Source: Bryum argenteum
Taxonomy: Eukaryota > Streptophyta > Bryopsida > Bryales > Bryaceae
Assembly (NCBI GenBank): GCA_037043015.1
Contig: CM073323.1
Span: forward strand, 2,914,001 to 2,978,000
DNA: 64,000 bases
Direction of reading: 5' to 3'
Shown: one piece after another, positions 42,254 through 55,149 of the stretch
How the letters are laid out: each line of letters opens with the position of its first letter
Numbering within the stretch: position 1 is the first letter of the stretch
Made by a program: the position numbers and the translations under genes
The notes under the pieces: model-generated
The model's input: the letters and a program-made list of their open reading frames with translations, nothing else
Told to the model about the DNA's origin: nothing
Database searches by the model: none

Positions 42254-44278
42254 AGTTGAAGGTCGTTGTTCTTCACTCTCTTCAACACCAGTTGTACCCA
42301 CTCTTCCAAATCAATAATACTACTGTTCTCTTACTTTGAGTGTCGTTTCAGTCTTGTGTGAGGAATCCCCTCACTTCTAGTTTATCTTGGTCTCCTTTTG
42401 GAGTCTCCCCTCAATCTTGTCTTTGATCCTGCCTTGGAGTTGCTGTCCGCAACAGTTTGAAGAGAGTGACTGACTACATTCTGGTCCGAGAGATTCTACG
42501 TTTAGTATTTCCTATAGAAGTTTCGTTTTAGAATTTTCATGAAAGTTTTTGCATGGACTTGAACCGACTTCCGTTATCACCAAGTCCTGTTGTTCTAGAA
42601 GTACGTTTTTCTCTTTAGATCAAAGATCAACTTAGAGACGTCCTCATCCGACCGAGCAGGTGAAGAATTCTATTTGAACCTCTTGAGATCACCTCTTCCT
42701 GTCATTATCCCTAGAGTACAGAACGGAAATCTTTGTTACTTCATCTACTTGTGAATCTTCAAGCTTTTGTATTCCAAGATGGGCGACTTATCAAATCTCG
42801 AGATGCACGATATGATCGCCACGATACGACAACTACAAAGCAGGAGAATGCCAACATACGGCATGCCATGGAACAACACCAAGCGGCTCTCACTCAGTCC
42901 ATCCATGGCAGCCTCGCCGCAAACCAAAGTACCACATCTACAAGAAACTAAAGAGCCTCGAGTGAGCTTGCCTGGACAAGTTTGATGGCGATCGCACTGC
43001 TTTTCGAGATTGTCAATCAAATTCGACTTGTCTTTCGTCTCTAACCTCAAAGATACTCAACGGAAGAAATACAAGTCGGGTTCATCGACCCTTGCTCACC
43101 GGAACAGCGTTGTTGTGGTTCTCATCGCTCTTGGAGAAAAACTCTCCAATCTTGTGCCGCCACCGGTTTTGGAAGAATCGAAGCGAACGTTTGGAGAAAG
43201 AGATCGAAAGATCGGTAGCGATCGCAAAACTCCGTTCCCTACAACAACGTTTCGCCACCTTCAAGATACGTTGCGAGTTTCAACAAATTTCTTGTGACTG
43301 GATTGGAACGATCTGCCTCTCTCATCACCACGTTTCGATGGGGACTTCGTGACGATATCAAGACCTTGTTCTTTGAACTTGCCCAAGCCAACTACGCTTA
43401 TCGGAGGCTATTACTCAAGCAATCGATCGCGACAACCGATTGTTCGAAAGCAAAATGGCAAGAGCGGCGATTCTCTTTGGATCGTGTCGAGCGGACTACG
43501 CCCCCCATCTCGCCGACACCTCCCCACACTTCAACGATGGAACCCTTGCAAATCGACACTTCAAAAGTTAAGTTGTCCGAAGAAGAAAAAACGACGTCGC
43601 AGAGAACACCTATCTTGTATTGTGGAGAAAAGGACCACGGTTGGAGGAATCGCCCGCAAAACTTCGTGAGGTCAAAACCGCATAAGTTTCAAGCACTTCG
43701 AGCGCTTCGAAAGCGTAACCACGAGGAGTTCATGTCGGAAAACGACAACGGCCATGACCACGAGGGGACCTTGCGGTGACAAATGTTGCCACGTCATCGT
43801 GCCCTATCTTATCTTCAACCCTCTCGTTGTTTTAATATCCCGCTTATAATAGATTTTTATCCGCATAGTATAAAAGTCAAAGCTTTGCTAGATTCCGGAA
43901 AGATCTGCTTGTTTTATTGATAGGGACCTTGTCAAACGTCATAACCTGCGTATAGTTCCTAAGAAATACTTGTCATCGCGATGGAGGTTATTGACGGTAG
44001 ACCGTTGGTATCGGGAGATGTTACCCACGAAACTAAACCTTTGAATATTATCCTAGACGGTCACCAAAGTATTGTTGTTTTCAATATCATTAGTTCTCCT
44101 CGAATCCTCTTGTCCTAGGTCTTTTCTTGGTTAGAAATGGTCAATCCGGGATATAGACTGGAAAAAACGTAAGCTAACGTGTTTTTAGCTCCCATATGCC
44201 TTCAAATAATCAAGTCTTGCTTACCAAGTCACAAAGATCCAAGGTCAAAATTCCATTGATGGTCGGTGCAGAGCTTTT

Positions 44279-45118
44279 ATGAGGGCCGCCAAAGACGGGA
44301 GTATGTTTGCAATTTATGCAATTCCGTCATCACAACCTCGTTGTAAACTAGCTAAACTACCAGCACAATATGAAGAGTTTTCGGACGTGTTCGAGAAGAA
44401 GAATGCTGACACACTTCCTCAACACCGACCCTATGATTGTGGCATCGAACTTCAAGAAGGAACGCAACCGCCATTTGGTCCGATCTACAGCCTTTCGCAG
44501 AACGAGCTTGCTGCATTACAAGAATACCTTGATGAAAATCTTGCGAAGAATTTCATCCGACACTCCAAATCACCTACCGGAGCTCCTATTTTATTCGTCA
44601 AGAAGAAGGACGGTTCCCTTCGGATGTGCGTGGACTACCGCGGCCTGAACAAGGTTACAATCAAGAATCGGTATCCATTGCCACTTATCTCGGGACTCCT
44701 TGACCAACTCGGTCAAGCAAAGATCTACACCAAGATCGATCTTCGTGGAGCGTACAACCTAGTACGTATTAAAGAAGGTGACGAGTGGAAGACTGCATTC
44801 CGAACGAGGTATGGACATTTCGAATACAATGTTATGCCTTTTGGTCTTACCAACGCACCTGCCATCTTCCAGCACTTAATGAACGACGTGTTCCGAGAGT
44901 TCCTGGACGACTTTGTTGTTTGCTACCTCGACGACATATTGGTGTTCTCCAAGAATGAAGAAGATCACACCAACCATGTCCGATTGGTATTGAAGAAGCT
45001 CTGTTTCTGCCGGGTTATACGCCAAGTTGGAAAAGTCGTCTTTTCACCAACCTCAAGTCGAATTCCTAGGCTACATCATTTCAGGAGAGGGTCTATCTAT
45101 GGACCCAAAGAAAATTGA
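44279..45118 (+). pseudogene. Chromovirus reverse transcriptase core
   Basis: Contains RT landmarks LIRPSxSPxGAPxxxVKKKDGSxR in the form [20 protein letters not shown]. It also shows [40 protein letters not shown] and [11 protein letters not shown]. It is the best preserved piece of the fossil at 41846-48441. Confidence 0.85.
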
Positions 45119-47828
45119 AACAGTCGTTAATTGGCGGAAACCAACTACCGTTCGAGACGTACAATGTTTCCTTGGTTTTGCCAACTTCTATCGAATCTTT
45201 ATTCGAAATTACTCTAAGATTGCTGCTCCGTTGACCCGATTGACTTGCAAGGACAAGCTCGAGTGGACTACGAAAGCGACGAAAGCTTTCGAGGTTTTGA
45301 AGAAGGCGTTGACGACGAGCGCCTATACTCACGCATCCCGATTTCCGTGCCGTTCTTCTTAAACGGATGCTTCGATTTTGCCCTTGAGCGGTCCTTTCAC
45401 AAACCGACGACGACGGACGCGCTCCATCCCGTCGCGTTCCACTCGCGAAAATTTATCTTCGCCGAGATCAATTACGAGATTCACGACAAGGAGCTTTTTA
45501 GCTATCGCCGACTCTTTCCAAGAATGGCGTCTACTTCCTTGAAGGTGCTCGATCTCCGTCACGATTCATACCGATCACAAGAACCTTGAGTATTTCATGT
45601 CACGCTGCAGCAGCCGAATCGCCGACAAGCCCGTTGGAGATATCGTTGTCGCGATTCAACTTTGTAATCATGTACCGCCTCGGCTCTCAACAAATTCGTT
45701 CCGATGCACTTTCTAGGCGAACATACCTTGCGCCTAAAGAAGGCGATGCAGCATACGACCAACAGAGGACTACCCTCATCAAGCCTGAGCAACTTGACTT
45801 AAGACCGTGCACACACCACAATTTCAAGTGGATGCATCTTTTCTCAAGATATCCGAGTAAGTTTACAATCTGATCCTTTGGCCTTGAAAGTCAAGAGTAA
45901 TCCTAGCGTCTCCAATGTTGAAGAATCTCCATGTCAGGACTCTCAAGTCTCAGATTCAGAGGTTATAGATTCGGATTCCCCGAATCAACCTCCTTCCGCT
46001 TCACGGGCTTCGCGTCGCGTGAAACTCCCCAAGATAATCTGAGATCCAAGATTTCAGTTTCGAGATGGGCTACTATATTATCAAGACTACTCTATGTCCC
46101 TCAAGGGCCCATGCCGACTTCGAGCGCTTTCCGGTCTCGACACGACTTTCCATCGGCAGGACACTTTGGTTACAACAAGACCATGGAATCAAGTATCCGA
46201 GACTTTTGGTGGCCTCAAATGCGGAAAACCGTGAAAGACTATGTCACAACGTGTGACATCCGTTCTAGATCCAAGATCCTCGTCATCGGGCCGTGCGGGT
46301 TCTTGGCCGTTGCCGATTCCGGAAAACCCCACGGACATCCATATCCACGGACTTTATTGTGGACTTCCAATGTCCAATACCTTTGATTCCATCTTCGTTG
46401 TTGTGGACCGGTGACCAAGATGGCTCACTTCACTCCGCCACACAAGACAATTTACACGGAGAAGAAACAACAAGACTCTTTGTAGACAATGTCTACTGAC
46501 TCTCACGGCCTCCCCAACGACATCATTTCCGATCGTGAACGCAATTCACATCGAAATTCTCGCGCCTTTGTTCAAGATTCTCGCGTGGAGATCGTTTATC
46601 TTCAAGATACCATCCTCGGGATCGACGGACAAACCGAAAGCGTCAATCAAGTGTTGGAAAGATTTCTGCGCGCACCATCAACTACCATCAAGACAATTGG
46701 GTGGAGTTGTTGCCGCCGCCGAAGTTTGCCTACAACAACACGCTGCGGGGGTCTACTCAATGCACTTTCTTTGCAAACTACGGTCATCATCCTGCGATTG
46801 ATCAATTCAATCTAAACATTTCGGAATCCACCGCCACAGATCTTGCTACTCGATTGTCCGATATCCGTAAGCGATGATGAAGCGAGCCTCCTCCGAAGCC
46901 AAAGAGCACCGTAAGACAAATGCGATGACAGTCTCGTAAGGAACATCCACCATTTCTATTGGTGACAAGGTATGGCTCATCAATCGAAATTTGAGAACTC
47001 ACGGCCATCTCGATAAACTCGACTACCGTCGCTTTGGACCATTCACAGCCGGTCAAACAAATCAACAAGGTGGCTTACCGGTTGGAGTTACCGCCTCTAT
47101 GAAGATTCATCCAGGTTTTCCATGTATCTCTCCTCAACTCGCATGAGAATCTATGTTACTGGCGATTCAAGAACCTCCTCCACCGATCGAGATGAAAGGC
47201 GATGAAGAATTTGAAGTCTCGGAGGTTCTAGACTCTCGCATCCACCGTCGACAACTCGAATATCTTGTGCATTAGCGGGGCTACGACGTCGTGAAAGAAA
47301 CTCGGGAGCCCGCCAAACCTCAAGAACTCTCCCGAGTTAATTCAAGACTTTCATCGCCGATACCCTCGAAAACCTAAAGCGTTTAGGTTCAATGCATCTG
47401 AATCGCCACCGGCACCAAGTCTGTAAGTTTCATCTTGGTGCGGTGCGGATCTGCGAGACTTTGAACCAAAACGATGGGGGTATCGACGAGGCGACGACAC
47501 GCTTGTCTAGCTCAGTTTTACAGGGGCAGGCCATTGAACTCACGTCGGCCGAAAATTTGGTAAGGCCGCGAGCGCCACCTCGCCGATGTCTCAAGTCGCC
47601 AACCACATGGTTTTATACCGGTCCGTTGCTTTGCGTTCTACCACGTATCCGTAAACAACTCACGACTTTCCGCCGCCAGCGCCGACATTCGATTTTCACG
47701 GTATTCGTATCCCGTATATTTACTCCTTTTGTCTAGTCCACGTGAAACCCACGTGAACATTCTCGTTTTATGTTTTATTATTCGTTCGTGTGGGAACTCG
47801 TGGAACTCGTTCCTTGAAGGGGGGGTGA

Positions 47829-48441
47829 TGTCACGGACATGCCATACTGGGTATTATCCACACCCCATGAGTTTACCGTGATCAGCCCTACTTCTCGAAG
47901 ATTTCCTAGATTCCGTATATTTTGCAAGTTCAAGTTTTCTGGAAGGTTCTAGAACCTTCCACTAGTTTCCGAAAGCTTCCTCAAGCTTCCGTATAGCTCT
48001 AGTAGTTTCCGGAAGCTTCCACAAGCTTCCAGATAGTTCTAGTAGTTTCCGGAAGGTTCTCTAAGCTTCCGGAAGGTTCCATAAGGATCCAATTGTTTCC
48101 GGAAGGTTCCATAAACTTCCGGAAGGTTCCGCTTGACCTTCCTAGATTCCGGAAGCTCCCACGAGTCTCCGGAAGGTTCCATAGGAGCTTCTAGGACCTT
48201 ACTCCGGAAGTTTCTTCTAGCCTAGTATATATAAAGAGTTGAAGGTCGTTGTTCTTCACTCTCTTCAACACCAGTTGTACCCACTCTTCCAGTCATCAAT
48301 ACTACTCTCTGTTCTCTTACTTTGAGTGTCGTTCTGAGTCTTGTGTGAGGAATCCCCTCACTTCTAGTTTATCTTGGTCTCCTTTTGGAGTCTCCCCTCA
48401 ATCTTGTCTTTGATCCTGCCTTGGAGTTGCTGTCCGCAACA
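47829..48441 (+). repeat. 3' LTR of chromovirus
   Basis: 613 bp, matching the 5' LTR including every heat-shock element. A polypurine tract (AAGGGGGGGTGA) precedes it. The GCATC duplication follows. Confidence 0.9.
47937..48129 (+). promoter_or_regulatory. Phased heat-shock-element array in the 3' LTR
   Basis: The same lattice as in the 5' LTR, offset by 5983 bp: five units at 47937-47959, three-unit elements at 48007, 48047, 48067, 48097 and 48117, and TATA at 48226-48236. From this LTR it could drive read-through into 48.4 kb and beyond, antisense to the ULP2-like gene. Confidence 0.75.
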
Positions 48442-49331
48442 GCATCTGAAGAACTCTTCATGTTAAATGGAAATGAAATTCTTCTTTAGCGGATTTAGCA
48501 AGGTTGTTGTCAACCGTTATGAACTTGAACAAATTGGAATACATTTCATGAACATATTATGACTCAAAGCAACGCATCACAAAAGTCACGTCATCATCAT
48601 CTTCTACATTTTTTAATTCTTGACCTGTATCAACTCGCTCAGGAGGTGTAGAAGATAATGTGTTTGTTTCTAAATTTTTACTGGAACTAACCGCTTGAAC
48701 CTTTTTCAAATTGTCTTTTTCTATATGTCTTATACTTGAGAGATTTTTTTAATTTCTTAAAGACATCATTTTCTTTTCAAGCATATTTCTTCCCACTACA
48801 AAGATTGAAATCCATCAATTCATCTCTTTTGTCTCTAATTAATTTCTTCACTACATTTTGAATTGAAAGATCCTCTAGATTAAATTCACTTTGTGGAAGA
48901 ATTCCACTAGATTGTTCTTCCTCAATCCACTTGTGAATAATTCTATGATTATTTGTATAACATTTATGTTGTATCGCGTAATCTTCTCTCAAACATTTTC
49001 TTCCATGCAATCTATTTTTAACTCTATTATGCACACAAGGCGGATCAAAGATCATATTATAAGTAGGGGGTTTTCTCATCCTGTACCCCATAATAGCTTG
49101 TCTTGCACAAGGGTCTCAAAAATCTTCAATGATTGATGGTGGCTCCGATTGACCCTCCATTGGTATCTCCGTTGGTTCCTTCCTTGCCGCCCCCATCGGC
49201 ACTGCCAATTCCGTATTTGCTTCGGCCCCCTCTAAACGCGTCCCTCTTGGTGTTCCGCATTTGCGGTAAAACTTAGCGTTGTTTCTCACAAAAGTGCTAC
49301 CGCATTCTTCACAAAATAAAGAGAACGCCAT
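48442..49331 (-). pseudogene. ULP2-like SUMO protease, N-terminal part (interrupted)
   Basis: From ATG at 49331 the frame begins MAFSLFCEECGSTFVRNNAK with FYRKCG, a zinc-ribbon-like start. After in-frame TGA at 49116 it continues as YRMRKPPTYNMIFDPPC, KWIEEEQSSGILPQSEFN and NVVKKLIRDKRDEL. After another TGA (48777) it reads ENDVFKKLKKSLKYKTYRK. Further on, in another frame, come SSSKNLETNTLSSTPPERVD and an acidic DDDD stretch. The segment reaching 48442 (SSSDA) meets KKLHVVVKIF at 41845 across the retrotransposon and its GCATC duplication, so the insertion is in an exon. Assignment of this half to the same gene rests on strand, position and the duplication. Such N-terminal regions are poorly conserved in the family. 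Confidence 0.5.
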
Positions 49332-49727
49332 AGAACTGCCATGATCCACATCCACAAAGTCATACAACACGTTAGTAATGAGGGCTTTGTTAAAAGAGAT
49401 TAGTACTAAAATTTGAATTTGAATATAAAAACTGAATCTTTTAAAGAACATAATATCACTCTGAGTTTCTTTTCTGGAACAGATCTCTGGAAATCATCGA
49501 TATTCATTTGAAGCTCGCAGGAAGAGAAAATCACTGTGAGTTTCTTTTCTGCAATGTTCTCTCAGTGCCTTTCACGTGCCTTCAACCCCAACTCAAAAAT
49601 GATCGAATCTCCTACTTAATTTACGATCTAGAATGAATAATTCAGTTGATAACTTTCAAGTAAGAGATGTAATTTATAGATAGATTCTTTGAGATATAGC
49701 AGCTAGCTAAATGAATTGTGATTGCAC

Positions 49728-50174
49728 CTTCAACTTGTCTGAAAGCTCAGTTGCAGTTGGAGCAGAAAGAACAATGTTGTGACTAGCCGGATTAAAAAAA
49801 TCCTGTTCTAGAGCTTTGTCGAACCACAACAACATGGGATCATAGAATCCATTTCCGTTCAGCAAACCGACCTGTGGATGGGTTGCATACCATCATCAGT
49901 ATGTTTTTATTTAACATTAAAAGTGGATACAATTTACCGAAGTTGAAAAGAAACCACATATAGACTTAAGATTAACTCCTCTGACTAAGTTGAATCAAGT
50001 AATCAACTTTTAAGGATGTTTTAAATTCTTGGTGAACTTTAAACACATTATTCAAATAAACACATTTGAATTAAAGAAATTTTTTCTATCTTACAAGCTT
50101 GTTGAAGATGCCCAGCTGCGCCTAAGTGATGATTTTAGTTATTTCTTCGACTGTGCGAAACCTCCTCCTCATTC
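49728..50174 (-). pseudogene. LOG-type cytokinin riboside 5'-monophosphate phosphoribohydrolase, last two exons
   Basis: Exon 50095-50174 encodes RRFRTVEEITKIIT, TAG, AQLGIFNKL. It corresponds to the PGGYGTLEE..ITWAQLGIHxKP signature of LOG enzymes. The catalytic-motif glycines are changed to Arg and the Trp codon to TAG. After an intron with GTAAGA donor and CCACAG acceptor, exon 49728-49871 reads VGLLNGNGFYDPMLLWFDKA, LEQDFFNPASHNIVLSAPTA and TELSDKL, a good LOG C terminus. LOG enzymes release active cytokinin bases in the cytosol. Earlier exons were not found. Nonfunctional as sequenced. Confidence 0.75.
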
Positions 50175-51026
50175 CTGTTAACAATCCCGTTTGTTATGGT
50201 GTCAGGACATGTAATGTATCTTAAAACAAAGTCAACCAGTCATTGTACGGTAGTTGACAAGCACGAAGAAAATTCAAGTGGAAGATCGATCTACCTGGAT
50301 GTCCATCTTTTCTAACTTTCAAGTGGGACTTATGATTCACTGTAGCAGCGGCACATGTAGGAGCATATAATGCATCAATTCATAACTAATAATCACCCAA
50401 ATATTCAAGTTTGTGCTTCAGTTTGGTACCAAGTTTTCAGTATATCAATACTCATATGCTGTCTATAATCAATTTGTCTCTCACGCTCTGGTAAAATTGC
50501 CATCATCTTGCTGCCCCGCGTACCTCGTGAGGGCATTTCTAGCACTTAAGCCCCACGCAAACGCAATCGCAGTAATTGACCAGGGCGCGTGCCTGCACTC
50601 GAACCTCCGCTGAAATTCCTCCCGTAGTCCCTCAAAACAAGGCTAACTGCAAAATTTCCTTATCCATTTCATCAGCACAGCAACGAAACAACTATCCATC
50701 TACGACTTTTGCTACATACTCATACTGCTACGGATACATGTTCATTCTAGAGCTTCCTTTAATTAAAGTCTATGTGTTGCAACTTTTGGCGCAACTTGTG
50801 TGGAGTCAGGTGCACAATATCTGCTAGATGATTGTTTATCAGCATTTGAATCTACGTTTGCCTTTGGAACTTACTTTGCTTCTGAAGTTGAACTTCTGAA
50901 CCCAAACTTGGACAGGGCGCTCCTAGGATAAGTTGGCGGCACAATGAAATAGACAGAAATATTCGGCTGTGGTTTCAATGATATGAAAGCATGAAGAGTT
51001 TCGATCGTATAAGGAGTAACACTCAC

Positions 51027-51149
51027 AGCATCAAGAGCAGCCTGCAGCTGTTGAGCTTCCTCGCTATTGATATCCGATATCTTTCAACCTCCTACGGCCC
51101 CACTTGCCAAAGCTAACAAGGTGTCGTTCGTGATGCTATCACCATCAAC
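51027..51149 (-). pseudogene. Orphan exon of an unrecognised gene
   Basis: Between an acceptor (GTGGCAG) and a donor (GTGAGTG) the minus strand reads VDGDSITNDTLLALASGAVG, G, TGA, KISDINSEEAQQLQAALDA. It looks like a real exon by splice sites and composition. A second possible exon (about 50874-50990, NISVYFIVPPTYPRSALSKF) follows. Family not recognised; the internal TGA suggests decay. Confidence 0.35.
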
Positions 51150-51877
51150 CTGCCACAATCGAGCAATACTTTCTTAACCTTCAAAAGGGCAATTTGGACG
51201 TGGCGGCTCCAATGTACGACTGCATGTGCTCTTCTCTGCAGAGAGCTCCCAGAGTTGGAGCATGATTGAGCAGCAGGTGTTTGTGTTCTTCAGCAGCCAC
51301 GCAGATATTGAGTCACGCAGCCACGCAGAACGCCGCCATCACCATACCCAACAGAGCCAGAGTTCTTGTCAACAGTAGTTCAAATCCACTCTAAAAATAA
51401 GAGTATATTATTTCCATCTCTCAATTTTTCACCTCCATATGTGATCCGCCAACCATCTAATTTTAGATGGTTCATGAGTACAAACCTATATATGCGCTTG
51501 TTCATGTTAAACATCACATAGGGTTTTGAATTTGAATGTTTTTAGTAACACTAGGCCTTTTATAATGTCATATGCATTTGATTTATACAACAATCTAGAA
51601 AATATGTCTTTTTTAGGTATATACTATGTCAGATAGTACATAATCTCATAAACTAAATATCCCTCGGCCATTCAGCTCTTTTATTTGGCCCGCTGCCAAA
51701 CATGTCCTTTTGGTTCTTTTTAGTATATTTTTTTTACAAAATACATCCAATGGTAAATTGGTAATGTACTCGTTCAGCATTCTCAATATCATCTACTATG
51801 TGCACTACCAAATGTACTTGGATGTCAAATATACTCCATGGGAAAAACATTTCCAAGTAGCATGCTAGCTCTCTTGC

Positions 51878-54800
51878 TTAAGTTTTCATGTCTTTCAAAT
51901 ATGATAACTTGATCCCCTTGAAACATACCCATTTAAAAAACTGTGCAAGTCTATAAATAGTTTCTCTAACATTTGTTGTTAGAGTTCCCCGTGCTGCAAC
52001 ACGTAAAAAACCATGAAGTAGATTATGCCAATCATGGGTTTTCAAACCAACTACCTTCTTGTCACTAAATTTAGAATTGAGGCTTGCTCCATAGCCTGTT
52101 GGAGTCTTTATATTGCAAATTATTTCAGCCACTTTCTCAAACTCTGCATTGCTTCACCTCCAGAGCGCTTTCCGTTTCTTGTTTCTCATTTTGATCTTGT
52201 TCATTAAATAATGGATAAGGGTGTTTCGTCCGATTCAGGAACTTTAGCTCATGGCGTTGTTCAATAGAATCTAACTACCCTTTGCATTGAACTGACATAC
52301 ATATGTTTTTTTAAGAACTGACATACATATGTTTTTTTTTCATATGCATAATATCCTATAAACGAGGGTTTTTGAAAACCTGCTGCTATACATGAAGTTA
52401 GTTGATTATCATTAAAAAACAAAAAATAAAAAATAAATTATTAGCTGATACCTAGAATTACACAACTTTCATATAAAATAAGAACAAACAAGTCTTTCAT
52501 TTGTTTCAATTGAATTAGTTTTAAAAATTGTTTTCATATGTCCACCTACAATGATTTTCTGTTATGAAACTTGCCTTGAAATTTGAAAGTTGGAAAAACA
52601 TAGATAACTGCTTCATTCCAGATTTCTCCATAGGGTAATAGGTATATTGCCTGTAGTCACTTTTTTCTAATGTTATTCCCAAAATTCCACTCTTAATCTT
52701 GGATGGGTTAGCCATTTTTCTCCCTCTCCATTGAATACCCTTGAGTTTGTAACCGGAACATACCCCGTATCCAATATACATAGATAATCATAATTAATAT
52801 TGGATGATAAAATAAAAATCCTAGATGTTAAAAAAATATAATATATCTAATATACAATCTTTCATCACACTTCATATATGTTTTTTTGCACTTATGATAG
52901 TATATTACACTACCAAATATAAAGCTACAATAGCACTTATTTAGAAGTCTAAGTATTTGTAAACTCATCTGAAAATATTCTATCATATTAAGTAGTTTAA
53001 GTTCAAAATATATTCATTCTTGTATTTTGAACTTTGGAAATAACTTTAGTGTATAATAAATGTAACTTTTATGCACATAGAGTTACAATTGAAATTAATT
53101 CATGTGGAATACTTATGTTGTTATAAGTTGTGTTTAATTTATTATTTTAACATATAACACTCTCTTCATATATTTGGAATTGCAAAGAATATTCTCACAA
53201 TTTAACAATCAAGAATATTCCTAACTTAACAACCATTTTATCTTTTCAAATTATGATTATGATAAAATCAATAATACAATATTAAACTTTGTATCAACTA
53301 AATCACTAATTATTAATCTCTATTGTACGTGTAAAACAAATTCTAGAACAACTAGAAAACAACTAGAAATTTGACCTAGCTCTTTATAATAAAATCATAG
53401 ATTAGTTTAAATTGTACCATAGCAACTAATGATAATAAATTTACACATGCTCTATACAATTAAAACGCATTAATATAATGCGACTAGAACTCACCTAGCC
53501 AATCCTATATTGTCCTCAGTAAAACGGCTTTCAACTTGAATACTTCTTCGGTTACATAATCAAATGCTTGAACTCCGCTCTCACATAGTTGAATCAGTTC
53601 ACCAATAAGAGGCTGAAGGAAAAGTTGCATATCCTTGGATTTACTAGGTCTTGATAAAATAAAAACTTATATATTTTAATAAATTATAAAAATATACTAA
53701 AATAGAAGTAAGTTTTTACAAAGAATACAGTTCAGGTTAATATAATCTACGTACTATGAATTATAGCAATGAGCAATATGTCCTCTTTTTTGATACTCAG
53801 CCATGGTGACAAATTATAATTCACAAGAACTGGCCATGTAGAGTGACTAGTAGAATTACTAGAATATGGATTCACAGCATCCATTGCTAACTCGAGTCGT
53901 ACGTGGCGCGGTTCAAGTTTAAGAAGTCAAACGTGCCATTCAAATTTTTCTACGTCTTTGCATCTCCTAGACCTCTCGTAATATCATCAAGACTTTGATT
54001 ATGATGATGAGCTCTCATCAATTTTGATGATATTGGACTTCAATATCGTGTTAACAAACACGGTATTATAGAAAAAGAATGCAATTTTTTCCTTGGTATA
54101 TTTTTAGCTTATGTATCTTTACGATATCGATATAAACCACAATGTGGGCAATGTAGCAGAGTATCTTTATCTAGTCCATAATACAAGAACTGATCGCAAG
54201 GACAACTATGAATGGTATTGTAGACTAATCCTAATTCACATAAAACTTTTCGTCCTTGTTGCCGAGCATTTGGTATAGTTGAATTCAAGTTCCTTGATTT
54301 GATGGAATCTGCAGTTACCTTTAACAGATCATCCAAACAGACATTAGTCATCTTGTGTATAACTTGCATATACAGAACTAGAACTAAGAGGATGGTGGAA
54401 AGTTAGCTCACTAGGGCTCTATTATATAGTAAAAGAGAAGCTTGTTGTTCCATATAAGAGTTCAATCTATGTAGAATTTAAACAGCTTGGTGCTGACATA
54501 TCAAAATCTATTGTGTTGTGGCTCATCTCCATATGTTGCACAAGCATAGCTTGTGTATTTAATTCATCCCTCCACTGCTCCATTTGTGTATGACTCACAT
54601 CATGTGGTTGGTGAAGATTTTGTTCAATAAATGTTTCAATATTTGCTTGTACGTCCATTAGCTTTAATGTTTGTGACGAGGCACTGGAGCAGTAGTGAGT
54701 TGAATTAAATGGAGCAGTAGGAGGATGAATTAAATGGAGCAGTGAAAGGATGAAATTAAATACATAAATCATTATAAAATGTTTAGTCATTGTAATATAT

Positions 54801-55144
54801 AACTATTTAATATTTTATAAGACAACTTTTGTATGCACATACTTTATATCCTTCTCCAACACCATTTTTTGAAATGTACTCATCCACCGTTGTTCTATAT
54901 CTCTTAGGTGCCTTTTCTAATAAGACACACTTCTTACATGGGCATACAATAAGTGCCCTGGTTCTCTCGGGCCTTGAAGTATCAATTTGTATATATTCAA
55001 ATCAATAGTATCAACATGTTGTTTCTTATACCGTCTTGTGTAATGAAGACGTAAAAAACTTGCTTCTGCTTCATCTCTTTGTCTTTGCTTACTGTCCACT
55101 TGTTCATGTTCTTTCGTGGTCATGGATTTTTTTTGTTTAGGCAT
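51878..55144 (-). mobile_element. CACTA (En/Spm) transposon remnants
   Basis: Fragments in transposase order on the minus strand. 55144-54917: MPKQKKSMTTKEHEQ, basic start. 54790-54467: helical linker. 54369-54109: NVCLDDLLKVTADSIKS, YNTIHSCPCDQFLYY and CPHCGLYRYRKD, the zinc-containing Tnp2 N-terminal motif. 52132-51878: VVGLKTHDWHNLLHGFLRVA with VRETIYRLAQFF, the region after the catalytic core. The core itself, about 1.5 kb of expected coding, is replaced by AT-rich sequence (52800-54000). Terminal CACTA motifs and a 3-bp duplication were not located. An old, deleted copy. Confidence 0.7.
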
Positions 55145-55149
55145 TTTTG

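Larger units (their letters stand above)
41846..42454 (+). repeat. 5' LTR of chromovirus
   Basis: 609 bp. It differs from the 3' LTR mainly in one patch (about 42308-42360). No standard initiator-Met primer site (TGGTATCAGAG) follows the LTR; the primer tRNA is not identified. Confidence 0.9.
41846..48441 (+). mobile_element. Ty3/gypsy chromovirus, young, coding region broken
   Basis: LTRs at 41846-42454 (609 bp) and 47829-48441 (613 bp) begin TGTCACGG and end CGCAACA. The flanking target duplication is GCATC (41841-41845 and 48442-48446). Internal order is gag with a CCHC-like knuckle (about 42780-43790), protease-like region (about 43880), reverse transcriptase (about 44400-45020, motif YLDDILVF), RNase H region, integrase zinc-binding part (about 46130-46270) and core, and a chromodomain (about 47195-47290, motifs RRQLEYLVH). 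A G-rich polypurine tract lies before the 3' LTR. The LTRs are near identical except a patch of about 40 bp, so insertion is very recent. The coding part is broken in about ten or more places. It sits inside a ULP2-like gene. Confidence 0.93.
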
